In this document: positions 6,298 to 15,256 of the stretch, piece by piece
How the letters are laid out: the number at the start of each line of letters is the position of its first letter
Numbering within the stretch: the first letter of the stretch is position 1
Assembly (NCBI GenBank): GCA_937967505.1
Contig: CALCJM010000014.1
Location: forward strand, 1-64,000
DNA: 64,000 bases
Reading direction: 5' to 3'
From: an uncultured Pirellulaceae bacterium
GTDB lineage: Bacteria > Planctomycetota > Planctomycetia > Pirellulales > Pirellulaceae
Made by a program: the position numbers and the translations under genes
The notes under the pieces: model-generated
Database searches by the model: none
What the model was told of the DNA's origin: nothing
What the model saw: the letters and a program-made list of their open reading frames with translations, nothing else

Positions 6298-6849
6298 TCA
6301 GTTCCTTGGCAACTGGCCAGTCCCTTTTGCATATTCAAGCATTTCTCTAATCGCATCATTGTATTTTCTCCCGTTTCCCGACCCTTCCTGTGCAGCTCGT
6401 CTCGCATCTCGAATATCGCGGGCCATAGCGTCAAGATGACGTCCTTGCCCAATCATTTCAGCAGTCTCCTGCCTATATCTTGCTGCGTCCCTGCTCGCCC
6501 CCCAACTGCCAGTGAGTCGATGGTCACGTACATCCATTTGAACAGAGGGGCCGTCACCGACTGAAACATCAGGGTTGGCACCGCGATCAGGCATATGATG
6601 CGAGTCACGTTTGTCCCCTTTAAACCGACGACCAGTCATCTCATTGTGCGATCCGCCACGAGGCCTACCCGCGTCACATGCGTTTATAACATGTAAGCTT
6701 GTCCCGCCATTATGGACCAAAATACCCGTTTCCGCGACGCAGTAAATATGGCTCACCTGAACTTCAAGGTTGAACACCGGTTCTGGCGAACCACGCGGTG
6801 AGATACCCAATACCCGGGCACAACCTGTCTTGTTACCGTTTTCCTTCGG
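6298..6849 (-). CDS. Orphan toxin tip with the end of a Hint-like domain
   Basis: The frame opens after the upstream immunity gene with no AUG; a TTG at 6810 is the only listed start. It reads VFNLEVQVSHIYCVAETGILVHNG, which is the conserved end of the Hint protease domain that precedes many RHS-type toxins. The following domain has DSHHMPD, GPSVQMDVRDHR, TGSWG and a helical end (KYNDAIREMLEYAK). The His/Asp-rich pattern suggests a metal-dependent nuclease, but this is inference. Without the carrier it should not be secreted by itself, so it is best read as a stored replacement tip. Confidence 0.65.
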   Translation of the reverse strand, partial: PKENGNKTGCARVLGISPRGSPEPVFNLEVQVSHIYCVAETGILVHNGGTSLHVINACDAGRPRGGSHNEMTGRRFKGDKRDSHHMPDRGANPDVSVGDGPSVQMDVRDHRLTGSWGASRDAARYRQETAEMIGQGRHLDAMARDIRDARRAAQEGSGNGRKYNDAIREMLEYAKGTGQLPRN

Positions 6850-6857
6850 CTACGTCG

Positions 6858-7256
6858 CTATGCGGGCAGGGCCGAGACTTCCCACGCAACGCTAGACGCA
6901 AAGAAACAAAACGGATGCTTTAGAAAGTTCGCTGCGTCCGACGCATTTCCCTGCTCTTCATCGATCCCCACGCCCCAACCAGCTTCATACTTCCTTAGTA
7001 CCAAGCCGTCAGAAAGCACCCGATAAGAAGTTTTACCTTCGGACACTTGAAATTGAGTCACTTCTGAAAGCTTGAGCACGAGATTTACCCACTCACCACC
7101 AGCATTTTGGTCCTGACATTGGATGGCAATGTTAACATTTGGCCAGCGAGCGTTTTCGTCATAGTGGATATTGATCGCCTCAATTACAGAATCGAAAAAG
7201 CGATTAAATCGTTCCAAAAATTCTGCAACACTGCCCGTTTCAAGATTTGATTCCAT
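6858..7256 (-). CDS. Putative immunity protein of the GHG-rich tip
   Basis: 132 residues from the ATG at 7256, which lies 5 bases after the stop of the preceding tip. The longer open frame to 7313 would overlap the tip and is less likely. Acidic, soluble, no family recognised. Assigned by alternation of toxin tip and downstream small gene along the array. Confidence 0.5.
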   Translation of the reverse strand: MESNLETGSVAEFLERFNRFFDSVIEAINIHYDENARWPNVNIAIQCQDQNAGGEWVNLVLKLSEVTQFQVSEGKTSYRVLSDGLVLRKYEAGWGVGIDEEQGNASDAANFLKHPFCFFASSVAWEVSALPA

Positions 7257-7261
7257 TCGAT

Positions 7262-7600
7262 TTAGCTTCCAATTGGGTTTGAAGGATTGAGTCCGGGAGA
7301 TAGCTCCGTCCAATCAGGCGGAAGCTGATCTTTTGGAATGTGAGGCTTACCTTTGCCGTGGCCCGACGCGGGATTCCCCGGCTCTGGGAATTTGTGGCCG
7401 TGCCCGCTTGGTGCCCCTACGCCATGATTTTTGTAATCAACATGGCCAATGACGTTTCCATCACCATCGTAGATCGCAGTCTGTTTGACGTTTCCGTTGC
7501 CGTCAAGATGATGGTACTTTGAATTCGGCGTCGCGTCTTTTGTCTAGGGCTTACCCGTTCCTTGAAAGACTTCACTCTTTGGGGCAAGGAGCTACCAACA
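7262..7600 (-). pseudogene. Orphan toxin tip rich in Gly-His, with an in-frame stop
   Basis: The translated C-terminal module reads YHHLDGNGNVKQTAIYDGDG, then IGHVDYKNHG, GHGHKFPEPG and GHGKGKPH, ending NPIGS. This is the style of the terminal toxin modules of RHS proteins. Upstream, LAPKSEVFQGTGKP resembles the junction of the neighbouring ART-like tip (CPKNEVFRA), marking the conserved point where tips are joined. An in-frame TAG at 7544-7546 separates the junction from the toxin module, and no start codon is present. The rest of the carrier gene is not in the window; the IS701-like remnant lies next to it. Confidence 0.55.
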
Positions 7601-7627
7601 AACGTTACAGATTTTTCAAATATGGTC

Positions 7628-9540
7628 TAATACTACAGCGCAATTGAGTAATTGCCCTTCTGCTTTTGGGAGTTGATTTGCGAGAGTTGTTGACGTTGTA
7701 TTGCCTTGGATTTCCTTGTTTTTCTTTGAGTATTGGCGGGCAACGCGCAGCTCGATCCCGCCACGCCGTTTGGATTTTACCTACGAATCATCCGGTATCC
7801 CACTGGCAACGTTTAATGGTGCTCATGTCGATTCCCATTTCAGCAAGCTTCCGGCTGCGCGTCTTGGTGTGGCTTTTGCGAGTCTGAGCGTTACGACGCT
7901 GGTAGCAGGCAAGCTTCTAGGCCGCCTTTCCAAGAATCATCTGCGTCGCTTCCACTGGCAAGAACCACGTCTCCACCAGCGAGGCCACCGCCTGTTTCAT
8001 CTGGCTGATGGTCAGCTCCGGGAAACTCTCGAGATACTTCTCACGCATCCGTGCAAGAAACAACAACGTCACCGCACTAAAGATCAGATAACGAAGTAGT
8101 CTAGGGTAGGTGCGACCTTCGAACTGGTTCAACCCAATGTAACTTTTGTCATCCTGAAAACAACGCTCCACTGGCCAGCGACCAAAGGCCACTTTCAGTA
8201 ACACTCCGAGCTTTGTCTTTGGCTGCGCGTTGTTGAGAAAAAACTTCAGCTTGTCAGGATGATTGATGTCGCTTGCCACGATCAGATGGCAGGCTTCAGT
8301 GGGCAAGCCGTTTTCGTCCTGACGATAAACGGTCGCATATTTGACTTCGACAACCTTGGCCCCTTTTGGGTGTCCTTCACGTGCCATTGCTCCCATTGCT
8401 GTTCTAGGAAAACAGGCGATTGCCGGAAACATTCCTCAACCGTTGTGGCCTTGGGAGCAGAGGCCAATAGGCGGGGTGTCTTTCGGCTGCGGCCGCGACC
8501 ATTCTTGCGATACGGGCGAGCGGTGGCAGGCGGCTGATCCATCCAGCCCCGTGAATTGCGGGGGATTTCACCTACCCACGCCTGGTTGCGTTTGTCCAGT
8601 TCACTCAAAAACGCTGGCTTCGAACCGTACCACTCGTCGAACGTGAGCCAGTCAAAAACGATCCCATTGTCGAGCGCTCGTTGATGTTGCTCGAGAGCGA
8701 TTTCCGATTTCGGGCGATAGACAACATCATCTGGAATCTTCGCAGCACGACAACGCTCGCAGTCTTCATCCCAGCTCTTGGGAAGGTAAAGACCTTCGTC
8801 GATCAGGCAACGAAAGTTGTCCGTCGCAAAGACCAAATGAACTGTCACCGTGCGGGTTTCTTGCAGATACATTCGTGCCCCAGAACGATCAGCGAAGCCG
8901 AAGAGAATGCCAAATCACCAAGGAAATGCAAGGCTTGCCTGCGATCGTGAGCCTGCACAAGCTTGAGCATTTCGAGCATCAACTCGGGTTTGCTACGACT
9001 GACGCGATTCCATTTCTGGCAGGCTTTCTTGTTAAGATACAAACGAGCCAGAATCGGCAACGTAAAATATCGTCTGGGAGTTCGTGGACTTTCAATGACG
9101 ACACAAAGCACAACCCAACAGTGTCCCCAGCGAACGACAGTGAATCCGCGACTCGATAAAAGTGGATCGCGATGCATGCCGGCCCCGAACATTTCCAAGC
9201 CCCGGCGGCTCAGCAGCGTATCATCACCAACGAGAAAAAACGTCCCTTGCGGCAGTAGTTTCCGGACAAGATCGTAAACCGCCAGCCCGACAGCGTCGAT
9301 CGACCAAACCGCCGTGGCGAAAATTCGATAAAACGCCGAATGATGTCGCTCGACACCACCAGCACACAGCATTCCCATGATCGTTCGCCGAGGAGCGCAC
9401 ACCCAGCCGGTCATTAGTTCCATCAAGCTTGCATAAGTCGGCACGGTCATCGCGATGGAAAAGACTTGAAGCATCGGCAAAAAGAGTTACAGATATCCAT
9501 GGTCGTCGCCCTTTCGGTTAAGTATTTGGTTTGCATTAAC
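7628..9540 (-). mobile_element. Degenerate IS701-like insertion sequence
   Basis: The element contains a broken transposase (7917-9480). The left end probably lies near 7628, where CTAA and then TACTACAGCGC resemble IS701-family termini. A matching right end was not found, so the boundaries are approximate. Confidence 0.55.
7917..9480 (-). pseudogene. IS701-like transposase broken by two frameshifts
   Basis: Three successive frames make up one DDE transposase. Residues from 9480 to about 8870 include FLVGDDTLLSRRG and GAGMHRDPLLSSRG (catalytic Asp region). The frame from about 8872 to 8360 includes FDEWYGSKPAFLSEL. The frame from about 8360 to 7917 includes the RWPVERCFQDDK catalytic Glu region. 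The shifts lie near 8870 and 8360. The order and motifs fit the IS701 (DDE_5) family, about 430-480 residues when intact. It should be inactive. Confidence 0.8.
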
Positions 9541-9785
9541 CTTGATCGGAAGGACGCGGCCATTTTCTTTGATGGCTCAGCGATGCTAGTTGACGAATGT
9601 TTCTGCGAAAGACGAACTAAGCCCCAGTTCGTTCCGGGTAGGGCTGGTGGTGGCCTTCGCGGCAGGAATCAGTTGGTCAGCGGTACCTTACCGGCGATTC
9701 TGGCGGACAAACAACCAGTGCTCAAGTCTGGAAGGCCTTGCCTTCTGTAATTTCGACGGAATGAAATACGACCTTGTTTCTTGTT
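9541..9785. other. Gap between IS remnant and beta-propeller gene
   Basis: No convincing gene. A plus-strand open frame (9590-9802) has one hydrophobic segment (VGLVVAFAAGISWSAV), but it runs into the end of the next gene on the other strand and has no clear ribosome site. It may be a fragment left by the insertion. Confidence 0.4.
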
Positions 9786-11285
9786 TCACTTGGCCAACAT
9801 AAAACAACCGACCTTGTTTCCGCCCCGCACGTACAATCGCCCCTGTGCAACAATCGGTGCTGCCCAGCAGTCAGGTTCCAACGCAAATGTATCGGTCGCC
9901 GCGCGTTCGGTCACCAAACGGAAGGCAGTGGGAGTGGCTTCCACTAGCGCCAACCGTCCGCGCTCCCCCACCACAACCAGGGCATCCCCAATCAACAACA
10001 CCGAACAACGTCCGAAGCCACGCTGTACCCATTTGACATCTCCGGTCTCGAGTTCAACACACCGCAGGTCCGCCCCCGACGAGTGACGACCGCTGCTGCC
10101 GTACAGATGGCCCTCATGCAACACTGGCGTGCCCCAATGTGCCGCGAAAGATTTCTTTCGCCGTCCACGATCGGACCAACGTACCCTACACTGATCTTTC
10201 TCTACTTCCACCAACGCCGATCCTAGTTCGTAGCACTCGGACAGAAAGAACCGGCTGCCATCGATCACAGGGGTCATCGCGTTGACACTCTCCAATTTTT
10301 TTGCTCGAAAAGGGAACTTGAACTTGACCCGACCATTCTCCGGATCAATTCCCCACAGTGCGTTCCGGCACCATGCGACCAGCGTTTTGTTGTTGCCTGC
10401 CCCCATCCACGTCAACGATGAATAGCTTGCCAGATCATCGCCGGTCTTGTACTCGACCTCACCTGTATTTTTGTCGAATGCAACGATCGCGCAATTGTCA
10501 GATTTGACGCGATCGAGCTGTCCGCGGGGCACGTTGGCAGATTCAGCAGGGCTGCCGCCGACCATCACGATGATTTTGTCGTTGTAAATAACAGGATTTG
10601 ATGACACACCAAAAAAATTCTGAATCACCCCGAACTTCTTCGCCGTATCAACGGTCCACACCGGCTGACCGCCATCTGTTTTCAGGCAAATCAATTTGCC
10701 CTCAACACCAAACAGGTACACCCGATCGCCATCGATCAGCGGGCTCGACCGAGGCCCCGAATCGTAGCCGTACAGATCGCGATAAGATGACGGATACTTA
10801 TATTCCCAGATCAAGGCACCCGTTTTGGCGTCGAAGCTCCTCAGCCGCGCCGCGTCCTTCAATTTGTCAAAGTGGTAGTAGCGGCCTCCGGCAACTGAAC
10901 CAATCCCGTACCCCTCGCCCACGTCAGCCTGCCATAGCAAGGGCAATCCATTTTCGCTCCAATCCTTACGGATGATGATCGCCGGGTCAGTGCTACGTGA
11001 AATTCCGTTGATTTGGCTGCCCAAAAAACGTGGCCACTCATTAACGAACACCGGTTCGGACGATACCATCGGTGTGGAGCTGCCCGCAGGTACCGGTACG
11101 TTTTCCTGCACCAAGATGCAAGCAACCGCCGGTGGGGCAAACAAGGTCAATAACAGCAACAGCAGGATCAACGGCGCGAGAAGAATCATCACCTCCGTCA
11201 TCGCGTTGATGCGAACAAGCACCGCCAAAACGATGGCCCCTAAATCGCTACGACGCTGTGAATGTTGCATGTACAAATCCATCAT
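9786..11285 (-). CDS. PQQ-type beta-propeller protein, membrane anchored
   Basis: 499 residues. A hydrophobic anchor or uncleaved signal lies at about residues 30-57 (EVMILLAPLILLLLLLTLF). It is followed by a multi-blade propeller with repeated LRSFDAKTGALIWEYKYP, LICLKTDGGQPVWTVDT, IVAFDKNTGEVEY and CVELETGDVKW motifs typical of PQQ-like/BamB repeats. Planctomycetes carry many such paralogues outside the cytoplasm; substrate or partner cannot be deduced and no PQQ-enzyme catalytic residues are evident. ATG codons are tandem at 11285; an internal ATG could be used instead. Confidence 0.8.
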   Translation of the reverse strand: MMDLYMQHSQRRSDLGAIVLAVLVRINAMTEVMILLAPLILLLLLLTLFAPPAVACILVQENVPVPAGSSTPMVSSEPVFVNEWPRFLGSQINGISRSTDPAIIIRKDWSENGLPLLWQADVGEGYGIGSVAGGRYYHFDKLKDAARLRSFDAKTGALIWEYKYPSSYRDLYGYDSGPRSSPLIDGDRVYLFGVEGKLICLKTDGGQPVWTVDTAKKFGVIQNFFGVSSNPVIYNDKIIVMVGGSPAESANVPRGQLDRVKSDNCAIVAFDKNTGEVEYKTGDDLASYSSLTWMGAGNNKTLVAWCRNALWGIDPENGRVKFKFPFRAKKLESVNAMTPVIDGSRFFLSECYELGSALVEVEKDQCRVRWSDRGRRKKSFAAHWGTPVLHEGHLYGSSGRHSSGADLRCVELETGDVKWVQRGFGRCSVLLIGDALVVVGERGRLALVEATPTAFRLVTERAATDTFALEPDCWAAPIVAQGRLYVRGGNKVGCFMLAK

Positions 11286-11360
11286 CTACCCAACACTTTT
11301 AGAAAAACGATATCGCGTTGCCACCCACCGCTGCGGAATCACTTTTTTGACGAATTTACC

Positions 11361-11783
11361 ATGTTAACGATCAATTCAACCATTAGTATCCCAAAGCGCG
11401 AGTTTGACATCAGTTACGCGCGTTCACCGGGTCCGGGTGGCCAAAACGTCAACAAGGTCAACTCAAAAGTGATTTTGCGTTGGGACGTGACCAACACCCC
11501 CAGTCTCCCCGCACACATTCGCCAACGTTTCTTACAGAAGTGGAGGTCGCGGATCACGAAAGACGGTCACGTAGTCATCAACAGCCATCGCTACCGAGAC
11601 CAGCCGCGGAACTACGCTGACTGTTTGAACAAGATTCGTGAGATGATCCGCGCGGCGACGGTGGTGCCGAAGCAACGGCGCGCCACCACACCATCGGCAG
11701 GCTCCAAACGCCGCCGTCTGAAGAGTAAAAAACAAAATGCTCAGCGCAAGCAAAACAGGCGCCCTCCCAAACTCTCTGACTGA
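11361..11783 (+). CDS. arfB: ArfB-like peptidyl-tRNA hydrolase for ribosome rescue
   Basis: 140 residues. The release-factor GGQ motif is present (SPGPGGQNVNKVNSKV, about residues 22-37). A strongly basic C-terminal tail (KRRRLKSKKQNAQRKQNRR) matches the ArfB/YaeJ tail that enters the empty mRNA channel of stalled ribosomes. It hydrolyses peptidyl-tRNA without a stop codon. The length agrees with the family and codon-recognition domains of RF1/RF2 are absent. The start at 11361 is chosen because the upstream in-frame extension does not look like family sequence. Divergent from the neighbouring propeller gene. Confidence 0.85.
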   Translation: MLTINSTISIPKREFDISYARSPGPGGQNVNKVNSKVILRWDVTNTPSLPAHIRQRFLQKWRSRITKDGHVVINSHRYRDQPRNYADCLNKIREMIRAATVVPKQRRATTPSAGSKRRRLKSKKQNAQRKQNRRPPKLSD

Positions 11784-11968
11784 TCGTTGCGGCGGAGTCT
11801 CCTCTGGGCCGTCATTCAGCAAATGGCCAGTTTTCTGGCTCCCGAAAAAGTGTCCTAACCGAAACAACCGGCGCAGCGGTGACAGGTTCGGCTGTCGGTC
11901 AATTTCACAGACCGGAAAACAGAGAATCCACCTCCTTATCATCAATTTGTGAGAAATATTTACCTGCT

Positions 11969-12011
11969 ATCGCGACATCTTCGCGAGCAGAGTGTCACGA
12001 AATGTCGCGAT
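11969..12011. promoter_or_regulatory. 10-bp inverted repeat upstream of the UVR-motif gene
   Basis: ATCGCGACAT (11969-11978) and ATGTCGCGAT (12002-12011) are perfect reverse complements separated by 23 bases, ending about 60 bases before the next start codon. It could be an operator or a transcript hairpin. Confidence 0.35.
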
Positions 12012-12070
12012 GATGCCGAATTCAAATTTGGCCCCTTGCCATCTTCCTCTGGACCTATATCGTTTTGATT

Positions 12071-12853
12071 ATGAAGCCTGAAAAAGAACAAAATATCGAC
12101 GCGATCCTGAATCAATGGCCATTTGACCCCATGAATGTCAATGTCCGCATGTTGAAACTGCGGCAGCGCACGATTCTGCAGATGCGGATCGATATGGGAA
12201 TCTTGCAGATGGAAACCGAAGGCCGGCCGGATGGCTACAACCCCTATGGTGCGGAAACCTATTACGAGTTCCTGAAAAAGCACTCGTCCAAAATGGGTGC
12301 CGAGGAATTCGAACTGGATGAAGAACACTGTCTGGAAATTGACCGTGAATTCGTGCAGTTCTATCACCGACGCGTGTGCTGGTTGCAGTTAAAGGAGTTT
12401 GACAAAGCGGTGGCCGATGCCGATCACACATTGGGGTTGATGGATTTTTGCAAGCGGCATTCCCCGGACGAAGAGTGGACATTCTCGCATGAACGCTATC
12501 GACCATTTGTGCTGTACCACCGGACTCAGGCTTCAGCGCTGGCCTACATGCCCGATGAAGAGGGAGTGATCGACACCAGCGCCAATCCTGAACAAGCGAT
12601 CGAGGAGATCAACCGGGGCCTTGAGCAGATGCGCGACCTGTTCGTTGAACACGAGGCGGAAGAACAGTACGAGCAAGATGAGCTGGTCGTACGTCTGAAC
12701 GAGTTTCGTGAAAGCATCCGCGAGAACTACGGCGTTGGCATGACGCTTCAGGAACGCATCGACAAAGCCATCGACGATGAAAACTACGAAGAAGCAGCCA
12801 AGCTCCGTGATGAACTCGACCAACGCGCTAAAACTGATCAGCATGGTGAATGA
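12071..12853 (+). CDS. UVR-motif protein with TPR-like helical region
   Basis: 260 residues, acidic. The C-terminus (LQERIDKAIDDENYEEAAKLRDEL) is a UVR domain, the helical hairpin by which UvrB and UvrC interact and which is also found in ClpC adaptor-like proteins. The N-terminal part is helical (FVQFYHRRVCWLQLKEFDKAVADADHTL) with a TPR-like pattern. No catalytic domain is visible. The ATG at 12071 is preferred over the TTG six bases upstream. It is convergent with the following gene. Role unassigned; protein-protein interaction is likely. Confidence 0.7.
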   Translation: MKPEKEQNIDAILNQWPFDPMNVNVRMLKLRQRTILQMRIDMGILQMETEGRPDGYNPYGAETYYEFLKKHSSKMGAEEFELDEEHCLEIDREFVQFYHRRVCWLQLKEFDKAVADADHTLGLMDFCKRHSPDEEWTFSHERYRPFVLYHRTQASALAYMPDEEGVIDTSANPEQAIEEINRGLEQMRDLFVEHEAEEQYEQDELVVRLNEFRESIRENYGVGMTLQERIDKAIDDENYEEAAKLRDELDQRAKTDQHGE

Positions 12854-12876
12854 AGCAAATCACCCGACGCCTGATC

Positions 12877-13743
12877 TTAGTTTTTGAAGATTTGCGGATT
12901 GGTTGTGATTGGGGAACCGGACGATTGGCCGGAACGAGACTGGGCGAGGTGTCGCACCGAAGCGAATTGATTGAATATCTCCAAACGTTTGCCATAGTCG
13001 ATCCCGTCATTGACTGGCCCGAACGCCTCAAACTCTACCGAGCAATTTACTCCGGCGGTTTCCATCGCCTCCAACCACAAGCCCAAGTTGATGTTGCCAA
13101 AGTCGGGCAATCGTCGGTACGGACACGATTGCGCAACCCGGTCGGCAATCTGAATCAGAAACACTTTGTCCGCGAGAGCCTGGATCTTTGGAACCAGCGG
13201 TAGGCTAAGTCCGCAGTGGAACAGATCGACGACCACGCCCAGATAACGCGAATCGTAGGCCGTCACTAGGTTCAACGAACTCTCAATTTGGCCAAAAATC
13301 GACCATGGCTGACTGTCGATCCCGTGCATGGGTTCGATCGCCAACCGCACCCCAAAATCCTCGGCGACCGGCAGTAGCGAGTCGATTGCGTGTTCGAAAA
13401 TACGCAATGCATGGCGGTCGGTGTGCCCGTTGCGGCCCCCGGAGTGCACCACCAGACAATCTGCGTTGACTTGGGCGGCAAATTGAATCGCTTCCTTGGC
13501 GTCTTCGACAGAATCGATGAATGAACGCCCGTCACTACCGGTAAAGCCACCGGCCCAATTGACGCTGGAAACGTCCATCCTCATTTCAAACAACAAATCA
13601 ACCGCCGCCTCGATTCCAAAATCGCTGACTTTGTCACGGCTGATGCCAATTTTGTTAATCCCTTGGGAAGCGTACTTAATGATGTCTTGTTGAAAATTCC
13701 AGCGCAGGGTTGAGAATTCATTGACCGCAATATCCTTCAGCAT
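12877..13743 (-). CDS. Sugar phosphate isomerase/epimerase-like TIM barrel
   Basis: 288 residues of the AP-endonuclease-2 / xylose isomerase-like TIM-barrel family. Metal-binding type residues appear in order: CLVVHSGGRNGH (His), LAIEPMHG (Glu), GVVVDLFHCGL (Asp, His), LIQIADR and CSVEFEAFG (Glu). The family interconverts sugars or keto acids in the cytoplasm; the substrate cannot be told. The length is normal. It stands alone, convergent with the UVR-motif gene. Confidence 0.75.
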   Translation of the reverse strand: MLKDIAVNEFSTLRWNFQQDIIKYASQGINKIGISRDKVSDFGIEAAVDLLFEMRMDVSSVNWAGGFTGSDGRSFIDSVEDAKEAIQFAAQVNADCLVVHSGGRNGHTDRHALRIFEHAIDSLLPVAEDFGVRLAIEPMHGIDSQPWSIFGQIESSLNLVTAYDSRYLGVVVDLFHCGLSLPLVPKIQALADKVFLIQIADRVAQSCPYRRLPDFGNINLGLWLEAMETAGVNCSVEFEAFGPVNDGIDYGKRLEIFNQFASVRHLAQSRSGQSSGSPITTNPQIFKN

Positions 13744-14974
13744 AATCGCTCCCGGAAGTAATCTGGCTGGTTTTTTCGGATGGAGGAAGATGTTGGGTTA
13801 CTCATGTCGGCAATCCGGCAACAACTTCGCTGACAAGTATCTCCGCATTCGCCAAGTGTGTAAACCTGAGTCTGTCACAATTTTCTCGATTGTAGATTCA
13901 CACAACAATTTACTATTCCAATAAGAGACCGCCACGAACGCCCATGCTATCGTCGAACGTTGTCGCGCGAGCCTTCCAACTTCGCAGCGGAAACTTCGAC
14001 ACCGCCAAAACTTTAATCTACCCCGATGGGCAGGGCAGGGTGCGTTGTGCTCTTGATTCTGATTTTCACAAAACAGACTCCATGATTGGCCGATTGGTGA
14101 AGTTGAATGAGCTCCGAAGTTAAATGACTAAAAGTTAAATGACTAACGAAGTGCACGTGCCAGATGAGATGACGCCATACCCGTTGGTTGTCAGTTGCAC
14201 TCACAAGTGTCTTACCATATGCCATGCTTATCGCAATTTTCCTGCTATCGGTTTTCCCGATTTCCGATATCTCCCCGATTCACGCATGTCAAGGATATCG
14301 CTTCAAGCCTGAACATTCTGAAAACCGTCTGGATCAGGTGATTGGCAGTTGAGAATTTACCGTTGGCGATGCTACCAGCTTCACTCGGACGCTGGCAGCG
14401 TCGCCAACGGGTGATAAATTCCTGACTGCCGGTCGCCTAAGTGCCCCGGTCGCCCGAAGTTTAATATTGTGCCGCAGAAAAAGCGTGCTTCACGCCAGCC
14501 CACAATACTCTACAATCACAGCACCACTTCTCCGGCCACTGCGGCCACAAGGGCGACGCGTCAATTCGTATATCAGGTTGTATCCGCACCGTTGCGCGCG
14601 TCGGTCTGCCAAAAAATGGGAACGCCAGAGCGAGACAGGTTTGATCAGCAGACCGAGTGCCAGCACACGCTTTCATGCCTGCACACGGTTTGCATGCAAG
14701 CAAAAAACTTCTGTGCGAACTTCAGCCACATTGCGATACAATAACGGAACCACATTCATCACTACCACCAAGTCAACACCAACTTCTGGATAACTCGAGA
14801 ACAATTACCACTACTAAATTGTAAAAGGAGGGTTCTAACCACGCTTCCTCCCGCCCCTCGAACCGCTTCATCAAGATTCACAGCTCTGACGATTCTTTTT
14901 TCTATGGAACAACCAAAATTCTATGGAACAAACAAAACCAGCCACCTCAAGAACGCTTGAACTGGAGTCAAACT
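13744..14974. other. 1.2-kb intergenic stretch with repeats
   Basis: No gene found. It contains a copy of the ~103-bp palindromic repeat (14336-14438), a tandem 14-bp direct repeat AAGTTAAATGACTA (14117-14130 and 14132-14145) and a doubled TTCTATGGAACAA just before the BON gene. Confidence 0.5.
14336..14438. repeat. Palindromic repeat, copy A
   Basis: AGGTGATTGGCAGTTGAG at one end and its near reverse complement (CTGACTGCCGGTCGCCT) at the other, with an inner palindrome CCGTTGGCGATGCTACCAGC/GCTGGCAGCGTCGCCAACGG. Closely similar to copies at 53834 and 59945. Resembles a REP/MITE-type element; no coding capacity. Confidence 0.8.
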
Positions 14975-15238
14975 ATGGGCCAGCTGAAACAGAGACCTCC
15001 TGAACATTATCAGGATCTGGATTTAGAGAATCGAGTATGTCGTTATTTGGAAAGCCAGCACTTCCCATCCTTCAAAAAACTTAGCATTGATGCGGAACAA
15101 GGCTGTGTCACGGTTTCGGGAACGGTATGCTCGTTCTACGAACGCCAGGTGGCAGTCAGTTCCTGCCAGCAGGTTGCCGGTGTATTGAAGTTGATCGATC
15201 AAATCCTGGTCGATGAATTGCTCCGTCAGCATTCGTAG
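14975..15238 (+). CDS. BON-domain protein
   Basis: 87 residues. The segment VCRYLESQHFPSFKKLSID...GCVTVSGTVCSFYERQVAV...VAGVLKLIDQI has the alpha-beta BON pattern (conserved V-x-L/V-x-G turn), a domain thought to bind lipids or membranes. GGAG lies about 10 bases before the ATG at 14975, so the longer upstream frame is not used. No signal peptide is evident. It is convergent with the large exported protein at 15257. Confidence 0.7.
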   Translation: MGQLKQRPPEHYQDLDLENRVCRYLESQHFPSFKKLSIDAEQGCVTVSGTVCSFYERQVAVSSCQQVAGVLKLIDQILVDELLRQHS

Positions 15239-15256
15239 TAACCTGACCTGTCCGAC

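Noticed and set aside
8259-9380. Several plus-strand ORFs opposite the IS701-like element
   Set aside because: They are shadows of the broken transposase on the other strand, with Arg/Ser-rich random composition.
14117-14145. Tandem AAGTTAAATGACTA as a possible CRISPR or iteron
   Set aside because: Only two units with a one-base spacer; no array, no cas or rep gene.
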